Source: a virus
Strand: one strand, 5' to 3'
DNA length: 39,023 bases
IMG/VR virus record: IMGVR_UViG_3300042554_001993
Location: 1-39,023 of that record
The notes beneath the pieces were generated by a model that was given only the letters and a program-made list of their open reading frames with translations, searched no databases and was not told where the DNA came from. Positions 30,739-38,110 of this stretch are shown here, one piece after another. The position numbers and the translations under genes are program-made. How positions within the stretch are numbered: position 1 is the first letter of the stretch; the number at the start of each line of letters is the position of its first letter.

Positions 30739-32083
30739 TTAGTAGTCCTCCCTTTTTAGATAACAATATGTCAAGCACGGGCAATTCCGTGTTTTGGTGC
30801 CCGTCGATGATGCTGTTTGATATGCGCTGCTTGTTTTGAATAGCATCGCATAGTCGTTCCTCAATCGATCCTGGCACCACTAAATAGTAAATTGTGCATT
30901 CTTTGTTTTGCGTCAGCCGGTGTACCCGGTCTGCCGCCTGTTCCATAGCCGATGGCGTCCACCACAATTCAGCCATCGCCACCGTGGACGAAGCTGTAAG
31001 CGTGATCCCAACGCCAGCCGCCTTGATATTCGCCACCATAAGCCGAGTCCCAGGATCATTCTGGAACTGGTCTACGATGGCTTGACGTTTCTTAGTGGAC
31101 ACTGAGCCATCGATGGCCACAGCGCCCTCTGGTAGTATTCTTCGGCGTAAAACGTCAATCATCGCCGTATGAATCCCGAAAAGAATCAATTTTTCTTGGG
31201 GGTTGTCTGCGAGGAATGCCCTAGCCCAGTTTACGATGGCGCGGCACTTCAAGCGGCTAGTCAGCCGAAGCAGCACTCCCAACCTTGTCACAGCCTCCGC
31301 TTTCTTAGCCGAGGCTACGTTCCCCATTTTGCTGTTCTCGCTGAGCCAGCCAATAAAGTCGGTTTCTGCCTTTTGTAATTCCTCTGGATTATCCAGAGAC
31401 ATCGGCAACACTACCAGCTTTTTGCTTGGTAAATCCAAAACCTTATCTTTGAGGCGACGAAGCGTAAACGGCTGAATCGCTGCGTGCAATTCCTCCAGAT
31501 TCTTAGCCCCTTTGTATTCCCAGCCCCACGGGGATTTCTTAGGATCACAAAATTTCCAAGCATAGGCTTGCCAGCTTGGGAATAGCTCTGGCCGAATGAT
31601 GTTCAATATCGGCCAAAAGTCAGCCGGTCGGTTCATCACCGGCGTACCGGATATGCCGATCACCTTTGTAGATAGCCTAGAAAGCCGCTTAGCGGCCTTT
31701 GTACGCTTCGCGGCGCGGTTAGCCAAATTGTGGCACTCGTCAAACGCGATGCACTTCCACGGCACGTTTAGAAGCGCTGGCTGTTGTTCGTACAGGATGT
31801 CATAGTTGACGATAACCGCCTTTGGCAGATCGTCCGGGAGTGCGGTCGGCTCTTTGCCGGACAGAATCAGCGAGTCAGCGCCCGCCCAGGTCCGCAGTTC
31901 TCGCTCCCAGTTGTGTTTAAGCGATGCGGGACACACAACGAGCATAGGCCATAGGTCTTGGCGCTTAGCGAGGGTAGATACCTGCGCAGTCTTTCCAAGT
32001 CCCATCTGGTCGGCTAATAAAATGCCGCCGTGGACCTTTTCCATGAAGGCTACGCCTTCCTCTTGGTACGGAAATAGTTGCAT
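30695..32083 (-). CDS. SNF2-family ATPase / helicase
   Basis: A 462-residue superfamily 2 motor of the Snf2/SMARCAL1-like type. Motif I ADQMGLGKTAQ near residue 24, Ia VVCPASLKHNWE, II DECHNL (D-E-C-H) near 114, III GISGTP near 144, a C-terminal RecA lobe with MVANIKAAGVGITLTAS (motif V) near 351 and ADRVHRLTQ (motif VI) near 383. Phages carry such ATPases for fork remodelling or recombination. The gene is short, without flanking domains. Confidence 0.88.
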   Translation of the reverse strand: MQLFPYQEEGVAFMEKVHGGILLADQMGLGKTAQVSTLAKRQDLWPMLVVCPASLKHNWERELRTWAGADSLILSGKEPTALPDDLPKAVIVNYDILYEQQPALLNVPWKCIAFDECHNLANRAAKRTKAAKRLSRLSTKVIGISGTPVMNRPADFWPILNIIRPELFPSWQAYAWKFCDPKKSPWGWEYKGAKNLEELHAAIQPFTLRRLKDKVLDLPSKKLVVLPMSLDNPEELQKAETDFIGWLSENSKMGNVASAKKAEAVTRLGVLLRLTSRLKCRAIVNWARAFLADNPQEKLILFGIHTAMIDVLRRRILPEGAVAIDGSVSTKKRQAIVDQFQNDPGTRLMVANIKAAGVGITLTASSTVAMAELWWTPSAMEQAADRVHRLTQNKECTIYYLVVPGSIEERLCDAIQNKQRISNSIIDGHQNTELPVLDILLSKKGGLLNAKPTKTTNKKLNH

Positions 32084-32086
32084 CGC

Positions 32087-32446
32087 TTACTCTTTACTCG
32101 CTGTTTCGCGGATCGTTTCTTCGACGATCCCTTTTTTCAAATCGCAGGCAAGGCATTGCCGAGATGCCAGTTTGTGGCCGCATTCGGGGCATCGCCCTAT
32201 TGGCCGGTTCTTGTGGATAAACTTTTGTAAAGTCGCTTCTACAAGCACCCTCAGCTTTCGCTGGGCTTCCTTGCGTTCTTCCGGGCTGTGTTTGTTTGGT
32301 TTCAGTTGCCACCTTAGCGGGTGAGCCTGCCAAAACATATAAGCAAGGTCGTCAAATGTTTTTGTGCTGTACCGCACCTCATGCTCCATCTGTTGCAACG
32401 TGTGCGGCGATAGCTCAATTTTGATTTCTTCGCTGTGTTTGGACAC
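32087..32446 (-). CDS. small zinc-ribbon protein
   Basis: A 119-residue basic, helical protein ending in RCPECGHKLASRQCLACDLKKG (two CxxC pairs, about residues 84-105), a clear zinc ribbon. It begins at the stop of the sigma factor gene (one-base overlap). Could be a transcription or DNA-binding accessory protein; function unknown. Confidence 0.7.
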   Translation of the reverse strand: MSKHSEEIKIELSPHTLQQMEHEVRYSTKTFDDLAYMFWQAHPLRWQLKPNKHSPEERKEAQRKLRVLVEATLQKFIHKNRPIGRCPECGHKLASRQCLACDLKKGIVEETIRETASKE

Positions 32447-32928
32447 TATTCATCCTCCTGTGCCTGTACTGCCCATACCTTGCTCGCCGAGATCGATTCG
32501 GTGATTGCGTCAAACGCATCATCGATCCGGCTGCCACTCCAACCCTTTTGGCGAAGCTCGGTGCGAATGGTTGTCTTGATCGTCCAGTGTTTCTTGCCAC
32601 TGGCTGCCAGTTCCAATGCTCGCTCCACCAAGGGCTGATAATCGGAATCCAGGTCGGTTGCGGTGACGCCAGCATCAGTCAGCGGTCCAAAACCCTGTCC
32701 CCGGCTCTTTCGAGCGTAAACGACTCGAAGCCGGTCAAGGATTTTGTTGCGGACTGCTCTGGTAATGTACGTTGAAAGTGCAGCCTTGTCAGGCTGATAC
32801 TGGTCAAAATGCCGAACAACTGCAAAATAAGCATCGGAAAGACAGGCATCGACGTCATCGTTGTATTTGCGGGCCAGCTTCCCGGCTACAATTTCAGCTA
32901 TTCGCAAAGCTCGGTCAAAATCAGACAT
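32446..32928 (-). CDS. phage-encoded sigma-70 family factor
   Basis: A 160-residue protein. Residues about 25-70 match sigma region 2, with an acidic DACLSDAYFAVVRHFDQYQ opening and STYITRAVRNKILDRLR as the region 2.2/2.3 helix that contacts core RNA polymerase. The C-terminal part is helical but not a clear region 4, so it is ECF-like and minimal. It may direct host RNA polymerase to phage promoters, for instance the two carrying GTACAATAAAAGTA (inference). Confidence 0.7.
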   Translation of the reverse strand: MSDFDRALRIAEIVAGKLARKYNDDVDACLSDAYFAVVRHFDQYQPDKAALSTYITRAVRNKILDRLRVVYARKSRGQGFGPLTDAGVTATDLDSDYQPLVERALELAASGKKHWTIKTTIRTELRQKGWSGSRIDDAFDAITESISASKVWAVQAQEDE

Positions 32929-32996
32929 GGCAAAAAACTCCTGTCAAACTAAAGTGTTGTGATGTGAACTGTCCTAGAAAGGTATCGACAAAACAG

Positions 32997-33016
32997 AATG
33001 TTGTAAAGACAACATT
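32997..33016 (-). terminator. weak hairpin terminator after the HNH gene
   Basis: AATGTTGT and ACAACATT pair perfectly (8 bp) around four bases. On the minus strand it follows the HNH gene stop and is followed by CTGTTTTGTC, a poor U-run. Possible weak terminator or RNA processing site before the sigma gene. Confidence 0.4.
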
Positions 33017-33038
33017 TCGCCATTTTTGCGAAAGTTGG

Positions 33039-33704
33039 TCAAGATTTTTTGCTAAGAGCCTTTTCCACAGACCAGCCTCTGTTCAGCCGCATTAGCAGAG
33101 TCCAGTAACCAATGCCAAGCTCGTCAGCCCATTCCGTAAGACTTTTGGTTTTCCCGTTATGCGTTATTAGCCTAGTCGTGGTTCTATTTCTAGTTTGTTC
33201 TAAAGGTGTTGCCCAGCGACAGTTTTCTGGACAGTAGTTGCCGTTTACATCGATTCGATCAATCGAATGCTTAGGTGTTGGTTTTCGTCCCATGTCGGCT
33301 AAGAAATTTTGAAATCCATTTTCGCCTGACCAGCGTTCGCAAACCTTTATGCCTCTGCCACCATAATGTTGGAAACCATATACATTTGGATTACCGCATC
33401 TTGCTTTTATGTTGGTCCAGCATGCATATTCCGGTGTTCTGCTTTCGCCGTGTTTTGTTCTGGTCTTTTTTGCCATTTCAGTTCGTAGGCATCCGCAGCT
33501 TTTTGTATCGCCATCGGCAAGACGGGTTGTTAGGATGACTCGGACATTACCACAGGCACAGCTACAAACCTGAAAAGCCTGTCGGTTTCCAGTTTTGCCG
33601 GTAGGCAATAAAAACTTGGGACCGATGGTCGTTAAACGACCAAAGGTTTCCGGCTCAAAAGACTTGGCAATGCGGATTCCGTGTACTAGAATGTACTCAG
33701 CCAT
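33039..33704 (-). CDS. HNH-type homing-endonuclease-like protein
   Basis: A 221-residue protein. An N-terminal part carries a Cys-rich SCACGN...SCGCLR pattern, the middle has YACWTNIKARCGNP, HYGGRGIKVCERW and FQNFLADMGRKP, and then SIDRIDVNGNYCPENCRWA near 155-175, the known signature of a phage HNH/AP2-associated family. A C-terminal helix-turn-helix-like region (SLTEWADELGIGYWTL) follows, a likely DNA-recognition part. ATG 33704 is preferred over an upstream start because AGAGGA lies before it. Probably a selfish mobile gene. Confidence 0.75.
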   Translation of the reverse strand: MAEYILVHGIRIAKSFEPETFGRLTTIGPKFLLPTGKTGNRQAFQVCSCACGNVRVILTTRLADGDTKSCGCLRTEMAKKTRTKHGESRTPEYACWTNIKARCGNPNVYGFQHYGGRGIKVCERWSGENGFQNFLADMGRKPTPKHSIDRIDVNGNYCPENCRWATPLEQTRNRTTTRLITHNGKTKSLTEWADELGIGYWTLLMRLNRGWSVEKALSKKS

Positions 33705-33733
33705 GATAGTTCCTCTATAACTAGATTGGTTAG

Positions 33734-33766
33734 AAAAGCCGATGCAGCTACAACTGCTCGGCTTTT
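33734..33766. terminator. strong hairpin between divergent genes
   Basis: AAAAGCCGA (then one bulged T) GCAG pairs with CTGC TCGGCTTTT around a six-base loop (33734-33766). On the + strand it is followed by CGCATTTT; on the minus strand the stem itself ends in UUUU. It can stop leftward transcripts that run antisense through 33838-34729, and it resembles the hairpin at 37044-37081. Confidence 0.65.
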
Positions 33767-33783
33767 CGCATTTTAGCCCAAAA

Positions 33784-33812
33784 GTTTTACGACGGCAACT
33801 CTTTGCTATAAT
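33784..33812 (+). promoter_or_regulatory. extended -10 promoter for the 33838 gene
   Basis: TGCTATAAT (extended -10; TATAAT at 33807-33812) lies 25 bases before the ATG; a weak -35 (TTTTAC) is 16 bases upstream. The leader contains AAAAGGGG, a good Shine-Dalgarno. This promoter drives the three-gene + strand island. Confidence 0.6.
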
Positions 33813-33837
33813 CAAAACAAACTAAAAGGGGCTACAG

Positions 33838-34194
33838 ATGGTCAGGGTAAACAAAACTTGTAATTTAGGTGACGTCGTGCAGGTCCGATTTTTGGACCAT
33901 GCGGAAGGAGACCGGCACGTTTTCTTCGAGATTTTTGGCCGAGTCCTGCGTAAAGATAGGCGAACCCTAGTAATAGCCTGCTGGAAGTACGCTGACAGCG
34001 ACGAAATCGATGACAATACAGTGTGCTACACAATTTTAAGGGCCGGTATTCGGTCGATTGACATTTTAGAGAGCAAACAATGGCAACCTCAGCAAAAGAC
34101 ACAAACAACCTCCCAGCCCGCGCCTGCAAATTCTGCCAGTGGTGTAGCGGCCAAGGAAAAGCCCGAGAATGTCGATACAATCCCCCCAAAGTAG
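33838..34194 (+). CDS. small hypothetical protein with Gln/Ser/Pro-rich tail
   Basis: A 118-residue protein. Residues 1-80 form a beta-rich domain with no recognised family, then a low-complexity tail (QQKTQTTSQPAPANSAS). The tail is the stretch overlapping the start of the next gene in another frame by 115 bases, so it may be under little constraint or be specific to the overlap. The ATG has AGGGG seven bases upstream. Confidence 0.7.
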   Translation: MVRVNKTCNLGDVVQVRFLDHAEGDRHVFFEIFGRVLRKDRRTLVIACWKYADSDEIDDNTVCYTILRAGIRSIDILESKQWQPQQKTQTTSQPAPANSASGVAAKEKPENVDTIPPK

Positions 34195-34337
34195 GGGGAT
34201 TTCCAAGAGTGCAGCCTAACGACTTCTGCTCGAAATACTCGGCAAACGACTTGCTGATCGACGCAGAGATCGAACGGCGTGCGCGGGAAGCTCAGAAAGC
34301 CCTAGAAATAGAAAAAGCGCTCAAGCGCGTGCCATGA
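34080..34337 (+). CDS. small Cys-rich zinc-type protein
   Basis: An 85-residue protein. CKFCQWCSG near residue 16, then ECRYNPP and a later FCSKYS, give a four-to-five Cys metal-binding set; the C-terminal 25 residues form a charged helix (EIERRAREAQKALEIEK). The protein-like sequence in both frames over 34080-34194 supports a genuine overlapping gene pair. It ends in an ATGA overlap with the next gene. Confidence 0.75.
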   Translation: MATSAKDTNNLPARACKFCQWCSGQGKARECRYNPPKVGGFPRVQPNDFCSKYSANDLLIDAEIERRAREAQKALEIEKALKRVP

Positions 34338-34729
34338 AACAATTTGAGATTCATCTAGCCGCTTCGTGTTCTTGTGCAGGCAAGGTCGGTCACTGGGTTG
34401 CCGACATTTACCCAGTCGGCCAAAAGTGGGATGTCCAGTTGCAAGGCAAGGCAAACTGCACCACCAACGCCAAACTCTTTTTTAAGGCCGCTACCGCAGC
34501 GTTAGACGACTTGCTAGAGAAGTCTGAGGTAGAACTGCACCTGCCAGCCGGTGAAGCCCTAGACCTCATTTTGGGGCTTGTAGAGGGTGGTGATTGCCGA
34601 GACAACAATTTGTGGGAATCCCTAGCCCAAGAATGCGACCGGCATATTGTGAAAATCTGCGCTGCGACCACCCATTGCAAGCGACACAAAGCCGCTATCA
34701 GCCGCCTAAATGCTCTAATCGCGGAGTAA
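34334..34729 (+). CDS. RNase HI-fold protein lacking catalytic acids (putative)
   Basis: A 131-residue protein. The order FEIHLAASCSCAGKVGHWV, a CTTNAKLFFKAATAALDDL segment near residue 41, a VELHLPAGEAL strand and DNNLWESLAQECDRHIVKI near 95 follows the RNase HI pattern (TDGSC..., TTNNRMEL-AAI-AL, DS, DLW-L---L--H-V-W). The catalytic Asp, Glu and Asp positions are replaced, so if the fold assignment is right it is a pseudoenzyme, perhaps a binding module. Assigned by eye; moderate confidence. Its end overlaps the convergent 34698 gene by 32 bases. Confidence 0.55.
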   Translation: MKQFEIHLAASCSCAGKVGHWVADIYPVGQKWDVQLQGKANCTTNAKLFFKAATAALDDLLEKSEVELHLPAGEALDLILGLVEGGDCRDNNLWESLAQECDRHIVKICAATTHCKRHKAAISRLNALIAE

Positions 34730-35480
34730 CGGCTTCTTCAATCAGCAGGCCATCCAAGTCGGTCATCCCAGCTTGCTTTACCGCTAACAGGATTTTTGCC
34801 TTGGTATCGGTGTCTAAATCCAGCTTGGCAACGTCGATCACGGCGTGAACGTGGTTGACAGTGCCCTCGACCCGGACAGTCTGACCGTAACCGCGATCCC
34901 GGTTCAAAGTCTGATTGGCGAATATGATCGACTTGGTATCGCCGTTGGCGACTTTGTTCATCAGAGCCGATTCCAGAAAATTCTGCTTGGCAAAATGAAC
35001 CTCAGCCCAAAGCTCGGAGAATCGTGGATCACTTCGCACCCAGGCATCTAGCTTTGCCTTGGGTATGTCGAGCATCTGGCAGCATTTGTTTAGGTCAAAC
35101 CGGGTGACGCTGAGCGCATGTACCAGCAGACGCTGCTTATCGTAATCGCCACGGGTAGCCATGTTAAACATTACCGCCTCTTTAGCGGTAATATCTTCAC
35201 CATTAAGTTCTTCCCAGAGTTTTTTCAGTTCCGGTGGTAAAGAATTGCTGATGTGCTGAGCCATCAGGTTGGCGTTGCCGGAATTGGCGTTATTGGCCCT
35301 AGCAGAAATGATGGCTCGGTAGAAGGGCGGATATTCCGCTTTCCATTCCTTTAGCTTGCTTTCGGAAATACCCAGCGCCACTGCTATTTCTTTATCCGAA
35401 GTACAAGTCAGCGCTGCTTGGTAGGCTTGCCAGATGCGATCCGGGGTCCATACGTTCGGGTTTGTTTCGGGTTCAGTCAT
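34698..35480 (-). CDS. HTH protein, putative small terminase subunit
   Basis: A 260-residue protein. Two helix-turn-helix-like segments, SDKEIAVALGISESKLKEWK near residue 28 and FDLNKCCQMLDIPKAKLDAW near 128, resemble terminase small subunits and phBC6A51-type phage proteins that recognise packaging sites. The C-terminal part (LEEAV...RLEHLGG) could be the large-subunit contact. No large terminase gene is in this window, so the assignment is tentative. Confidence 0.5.
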   Translation of the reverse strand: MTEPETNPNVWTPDRIWQAYQAALTCTSDKEIAVALGISESKLKEWKAEYPPFYRAIISARANNANSGNANLMAQHISNSLPPELKKLWEELNGEDITAKEAVMFNMATRGDYDKQRLLVHALSVTRFDLNKCCQMLDIPKAKLDAWVRSDPRFSELWAEVHFAKQNFLESALMNKVANGDTKSIIFANQTLNRDRGYGQTVRVEGTVNHVHAVIDVAKLDLDTDTKAKILLAVKQAGMTDLDGLLIEEAVTPRLEHLGG

Positions 35481-35899
35481 CGGATTTCCGTGTTTGCTTG
35501 TATCGGCGATTTTGGCATTTTATCGACGAACTCCTGGACATCGTGCAGCTTGCAATGGCACGTATAACAGACAACCATAATATCACGCCGTTGCTCATGG
35601 CCTAGCGTTCGATAGTGCTTATGATGGCATTGAAGATTGTTTTCGCTTCCGCAGACTTCGCAGGCCTTGGTTCGCTTTCTCCAATAGTGGGATTTTTTTC
35701 GCCATTTGAGAGATCGAATGTATTCGTGGTATTGTGGCTTTTGTTGTTTTTGCTTGCCTTTTTGTTTTTTATTTTTTGGCTTGTGCTTGGTCCTGGGGCG
35801 ATTCACTGGGGCTTCGGTTTCTAGCCATTCTTTATACGCCTCTTGTTTTTGCTTTAGGCCGTTCCTCTCATACCATTTTTCAAAGGCTTCTGGATACAT
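35477..35899 (-). CDS. HNH endonuclease
   Basis: A 140-residue protein. A very basic middle (KHKPKNKKQKGKQKQQK, about 40-56) is followed by an HNH finger: CEVCGSENNLQCHHKHYRTLG near 81-101 (His-His) and VVCYTCHCKLHD near 109-120, with two CxxC zinc pairs. HNH proteins in phages serve packaging, homing or DNA degradation. ATGA-type overlap with the neighbour on the left and one-base overlap on the right. Confidence 0.82.
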   Translation of the reverse strand: MYPEAFEKWYERNGLKQKQEAYKEWLETEAPVNRPRTKHKPKNKKQKGKQKQQKPQYHEYIRSLKWRKKSHYWRKRTKACEVCGSENNLQCHHKHYRTLGHEQRRDIMVVCYTCHCKLHDVQEFVDKMPKSPIQANTEIR

Positions 35900-36999
35900 T
35901 ACACCGGTCCCTTGATTTTGAATGTAGGTTTCATCCCGTGGCCCCGAAACTCGGCGGATATGGTGGATTTGACTTCTTCGGCGTGTCTTTCTTCTACGAT
36001 AAACTCGTCATGTACGGTGATTATAGGTATTTTAGCCAGCTTTGGAATGACTGTAGAAATCAGGATCGAAGATTCCATTCGTTGACATTTGTGTGCGACT
36101 GCCTGATGACCGTTTATTTTCTCATTTTTGAGAAATGCCGCCAAAGGCCCAAATTCGCGTTCTAACGCGATGTATTCAGGCATGGCTGTCATCATACCAG
36201 ATCGTTCAAAGACGCAGCGTATGAGGCCATTCTTGGCCTCTAAACGCGATTTACCAAGAATGGCCCCCAAGTAGTCGTAAATCTCACCTGATTTGCACAG
36301 GTCAAACCACTTTTGCAATGGTGGCGACATTCCGTAGGCATTGCGAACTACTGCTCCGAGGATGTACATCTGGCAGGAAGCAATATCGATTGCCACCAAC
36401 GCAGAATTGCCTTGCAGCAAATGGCGATGTTTAAACGCGGTGAAGTTGGAATGAAAGCGACCGAAGTCGCAGCGAGATCCGTAGAAATCCCCTGCCGATA
36501 TTCTGCCCCAACAGAATGCTTGCCACGGATTTGTAAACATCGGCGCCTCGTCTGGCAGCCAGAAGTGGCGGAAATGCGATACTAGCAGCTTTGCAGGGGC
36601 ATCTAGTCTAGCCCGGTCGATAGATAGTATCGGTCTGTAGTTCCTGGACAGTTCGTACATCTCGCAAGCGCCGGTGCGGAATGCGTCAGTAAGGCGAATG
36701 CTTTGGCAATAGCCACCGGGTCGATTGCTGTAGCGGTCGTTAAGCTCAAATATGTCCGGGTGATTACGGGCTGCTTTTTTAACCTTATCGCAGCCACTCC
36801 CAAACTTGCCGCGCCAACGGTCGTAAGGAAATGGGATGAAGAATCCGTAATCTCGTCGTTCTTTGGTGGCGGCGGTTGCCATGAGGAGTAAGAAAGATAG
36901 CCTAGCTAGGTTATCGGATTGGTCCCCAGAAAATTCTGCCCCTAATGGGATAGGAATGTACCGCATTCCATTGCTTTTTGTGTTTGCATCGGTTATCAT
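35899..36999 (-). CDS. divergent protein with family A polymerase-like palm motifs
   Basis: A 366-residue protein. Residues 1-120 look like a winged-helix-type region. Then DFGRFHSNFT near 178 parallels the R-x-SS-PNLQ template strip, VAIDIASCQMYILG (D205) parallels motif A, a K-bearing helix LEAKNGLIRCVFER near 253-266 fits a motif B-like helix, and ITVHDEFIVE near 328-337 (H330, D331) is a motif C. It belongs to a group of plasmid/phage proteins with Pol A-type palm but no exonuclease. Role unknown; it could be a second polymerase or initiator next to the origin-like region. It starts just left of that region. Confidence 0.6.
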   Translation of the reverse strand: MITDANTKSNGMRYIPIPLGAEFSGDQSDNLARLSFLLLMATAATKERRDYGFFIPFPYDRWRGKFGSGCDKVKKAARNHPDIFELNDRYSNRPGGYCQSIRLTDAFRTGACEMYELSRNYRPILSIDRARLDAPAKLLVSHFRHFWLPDEAPMFTNPWQAFCWGRISAGDFYGSRCDFGRFHSNFTAFKHRHLLQGNSALVAIDIASCQMYILGAVVRNAYGMSPPLQKWFDLCKSGEIYDYLGAILGKSRLEAKNGLIRCVFERSGMMTAMPEYIALEREFGPLAAFLKNEKINGHQAVAHKCQRMESSILISTVIPKLAKIPIITVHDEFIVEERHAEEVKSTISAEFRGHGMKPTFKIKGPV

Positions 37000-37043
37000 T
37001 TTGTTACTCGCTTGTTTGTGGATAATAGCTTGGACAGGCGACA

Positions 37044-37081
37044 GAGCAGCCAGGGTGTTACGACCCTGGCTGTTCGCTTTT
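37044..37081 (+). terminator. rho-independent terminator-like hairpin
   Basis: GAGCAGCCAGGGT pairs with ACCCTGGCTGTTC (13 bp, one G-U) around six bases, followed by GCTTTT. It terminates rightward transcripts and, on the minus strand, forms a leader hairpin in front of the polymerase-like gene. Confidence 0.65.
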
Positions 37082-37135
37082 ACGGCCTCAGTCGCATTCT
37101 AGCACGGCTAAAGTACAAATGCAAACACTCGGTAA

Positions 37136-37155
37136 CCGGTGCTTACCGGTGCTTA
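37136..37155. repeat. two tandem CCGGTGCTTA units
   Basis: A 10-base unit repeated exactly twice, flanked by CGGTAA on the left and CCGG on the right. Possible protein-binding repeats within the origin-like region. Confidence 0.7.
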
Positions 37156-37190
37156 CCGGCCTTCCACCCACCCACCCCGCCCAGAGGGGA

Positions 37191-37206
37191 ACCCGGCCCC
37201 GCCGGG
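37191..37206. other. GC-rich hairpin GGCCCC/GGGGCC
   Basis: A six-base all-GC stem with a four-base loop, followed by CCCCTTCCCC and preceded by a C-rich tract. Very stable structure in a non-coding region; no U-run, so not a simple terminator. Confidence 0.6.
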
Positions 37207-37312
37207 GGCCCCCCTTCCCCAATATGTCCCACAAATTCCGGTTTGACCAATGAAAACATTGGGTAAAACGAAGTCCGAGTGAGCTAATTTTTGGGGTATG
37301 ATTTTGAGGGTT

Positions 37313-37373
37313 TGTCTCAATTTGAGACACTCAAATTAGCTCAAAATTTAGCTCAAAATTACGTGCCTCAAAC
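37313..37373. repeat. palindrome plus CTCAAA iterons
   Basis: TGTCTCAA-T-TTGAGACA is a perfect palindrome (37313-37329). It is followed by CTCAAA copies at 37330, 37340, 37352 and 37367, extended in the first three to CTCAAAT/CTCAAAAT plus TTA. An inverse copy, ATTTTGAG, lies just to the left near 37301. Spacing of 10-15 bases fits protein binding on one face of the helix. Confidence 0.65.
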
Positions 37374-37382
37374 TTCACTCTT

Positions 37383-37411
37383 TTGCGTAAACCGGCGCCT
37401 GCCGGTACAAT
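37383..37411 (+). promoter_or_regulatory. promoter for the PhoH gene
   Basis: TTGCGT (37383-37388) and TACAAT (37406-37411) are 17 bases apart, a good sigma-70-type arrangement. The -10 lies in GTACAATAAAAGTA, repeated at 3570-3583. Transcription would start near 37418, leaving a short leader before ATG 37457. Confidence 0.6.
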
Positions 37412-37456
37412 AAAAGTACGATTGGGTTGACTACTCTTACGCTAGAAAGCGTACCT

Positions 37457-38110
37457 ATGGCAAAGCGCAAGCAACCAGCAACGCAGGCCGACCAGGAAGA
37501 ACATATCCCACCACCAAGGCGATCTAAACTAAACCAGAGCCAGCAGCGGGCCTGGGAACTGATGCAGGAACACCCGGTAGTGTGTCTTGTAGGGCCTGCC
37601 GGGACTGGTAAATCGCACTGTGCTATCGAGCATGCCGCGACTGCTGTACGTCAGCGAAAGTACGAGAAAATCGTATTTGTGCGATCCCCAGTAGAAATGG
37701 GACGATCCAGGCTCGGCTTTATTCCCGGTGAAGTTAAAGACAAGATGGCCCCTTATATGGCCCCCTTGCTAGCAATCGCCAAGAAATTCGGGGTTAAGCC
37801 GGATGCAGTCGAGTGCTACCCGACTGGCTTCGTCCAAGGCATGACATTTGAAAAGTCCATCGTCATCGTCGATGAAGTCCAAAACCTAGATATAGAGGAA
37901 TTTCGGGCTATCGTAACTCGGCTCGGCGTTGGTTCTCAAATGATCCTGGCAGGCGACCCGGCCCAAGACACTAGACGAATCGGGTCGTTCTCGTTATTCT
38001 TAGATCGGATGCAATCCTGTAAATCAGTCGGCATTCAGTATTTTAGTGAATCGGACAACATGCGAAACCCAGTCATTATAGAAGTGCTAAAGGCACTCGA
38101 AGGTGCCTAG
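37457..38110 (+). CDS. PhoH-like ATPase
   Basis: A 217-residue P-loop protein. GPAGTGKSHCAIEHA near residue 46 is Walker A and VIVDEVQNL near 135 is Walker B; VRSPVEMGRSRLGFIPGE near 77 and AGDPAQDTR near 165 are PhoH signatures. PhoH is an SF1-like ATPase/RNA helicase-related protein carried by many phages; its role is unsettled. ATG 37457 is preferred to a TTG at 37427 because the promoter's start site would leave almost no leader for the latter. Confidence 0.88.
   Translation: MAKRKQPATQADQEEHIPPPRRSKLNQSQQRAWELMQEHPVVCLVGPAGTGKSHCAIEHAATAVRQRKYEKIVFVRSPVEMGRSRLGFIPGEVKDKMAPYMAPLLAIAKKFGVKPDAVECYPTGFVQGMTFEKSIVIVDEVQNLDIEEFRAIVTRLGVGSQMILAGDPAQDTRRIGSFSLFLDRMQSCKSVGIQYFSESDNMRNPVIIEVLKALEGA

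Larger units (their letters stand above)
37000..37456. other. 457-base intergenic region, candidate origin and divergent promoter zone
   Basis: No gene is seen. It holds, left to right: a + strand hairpin terminator (37044-37081), a CGGTAACCGG block followed by two tandem CCGGTGCTTA units (37136-37155), a C-rich tract with a GC hairpin (37191-37206), a 17-base palindrome and CTCAAA iterons (37313-37373), and a promoter (37383-37411). It separates the leftward polymerase-like gene from rightward PhoH. Iterons, palindrome and AT-rich stretch next to a possible replication protein suggest an origin (inference). Confidence 0.5.

Noticed and set aside
33039-33704. Intron inserted next to the HNH gene
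   Set aside because: The flanking genes are intact and no split gene or group I core was recognised, so only a free-standing HNH gene is supported.
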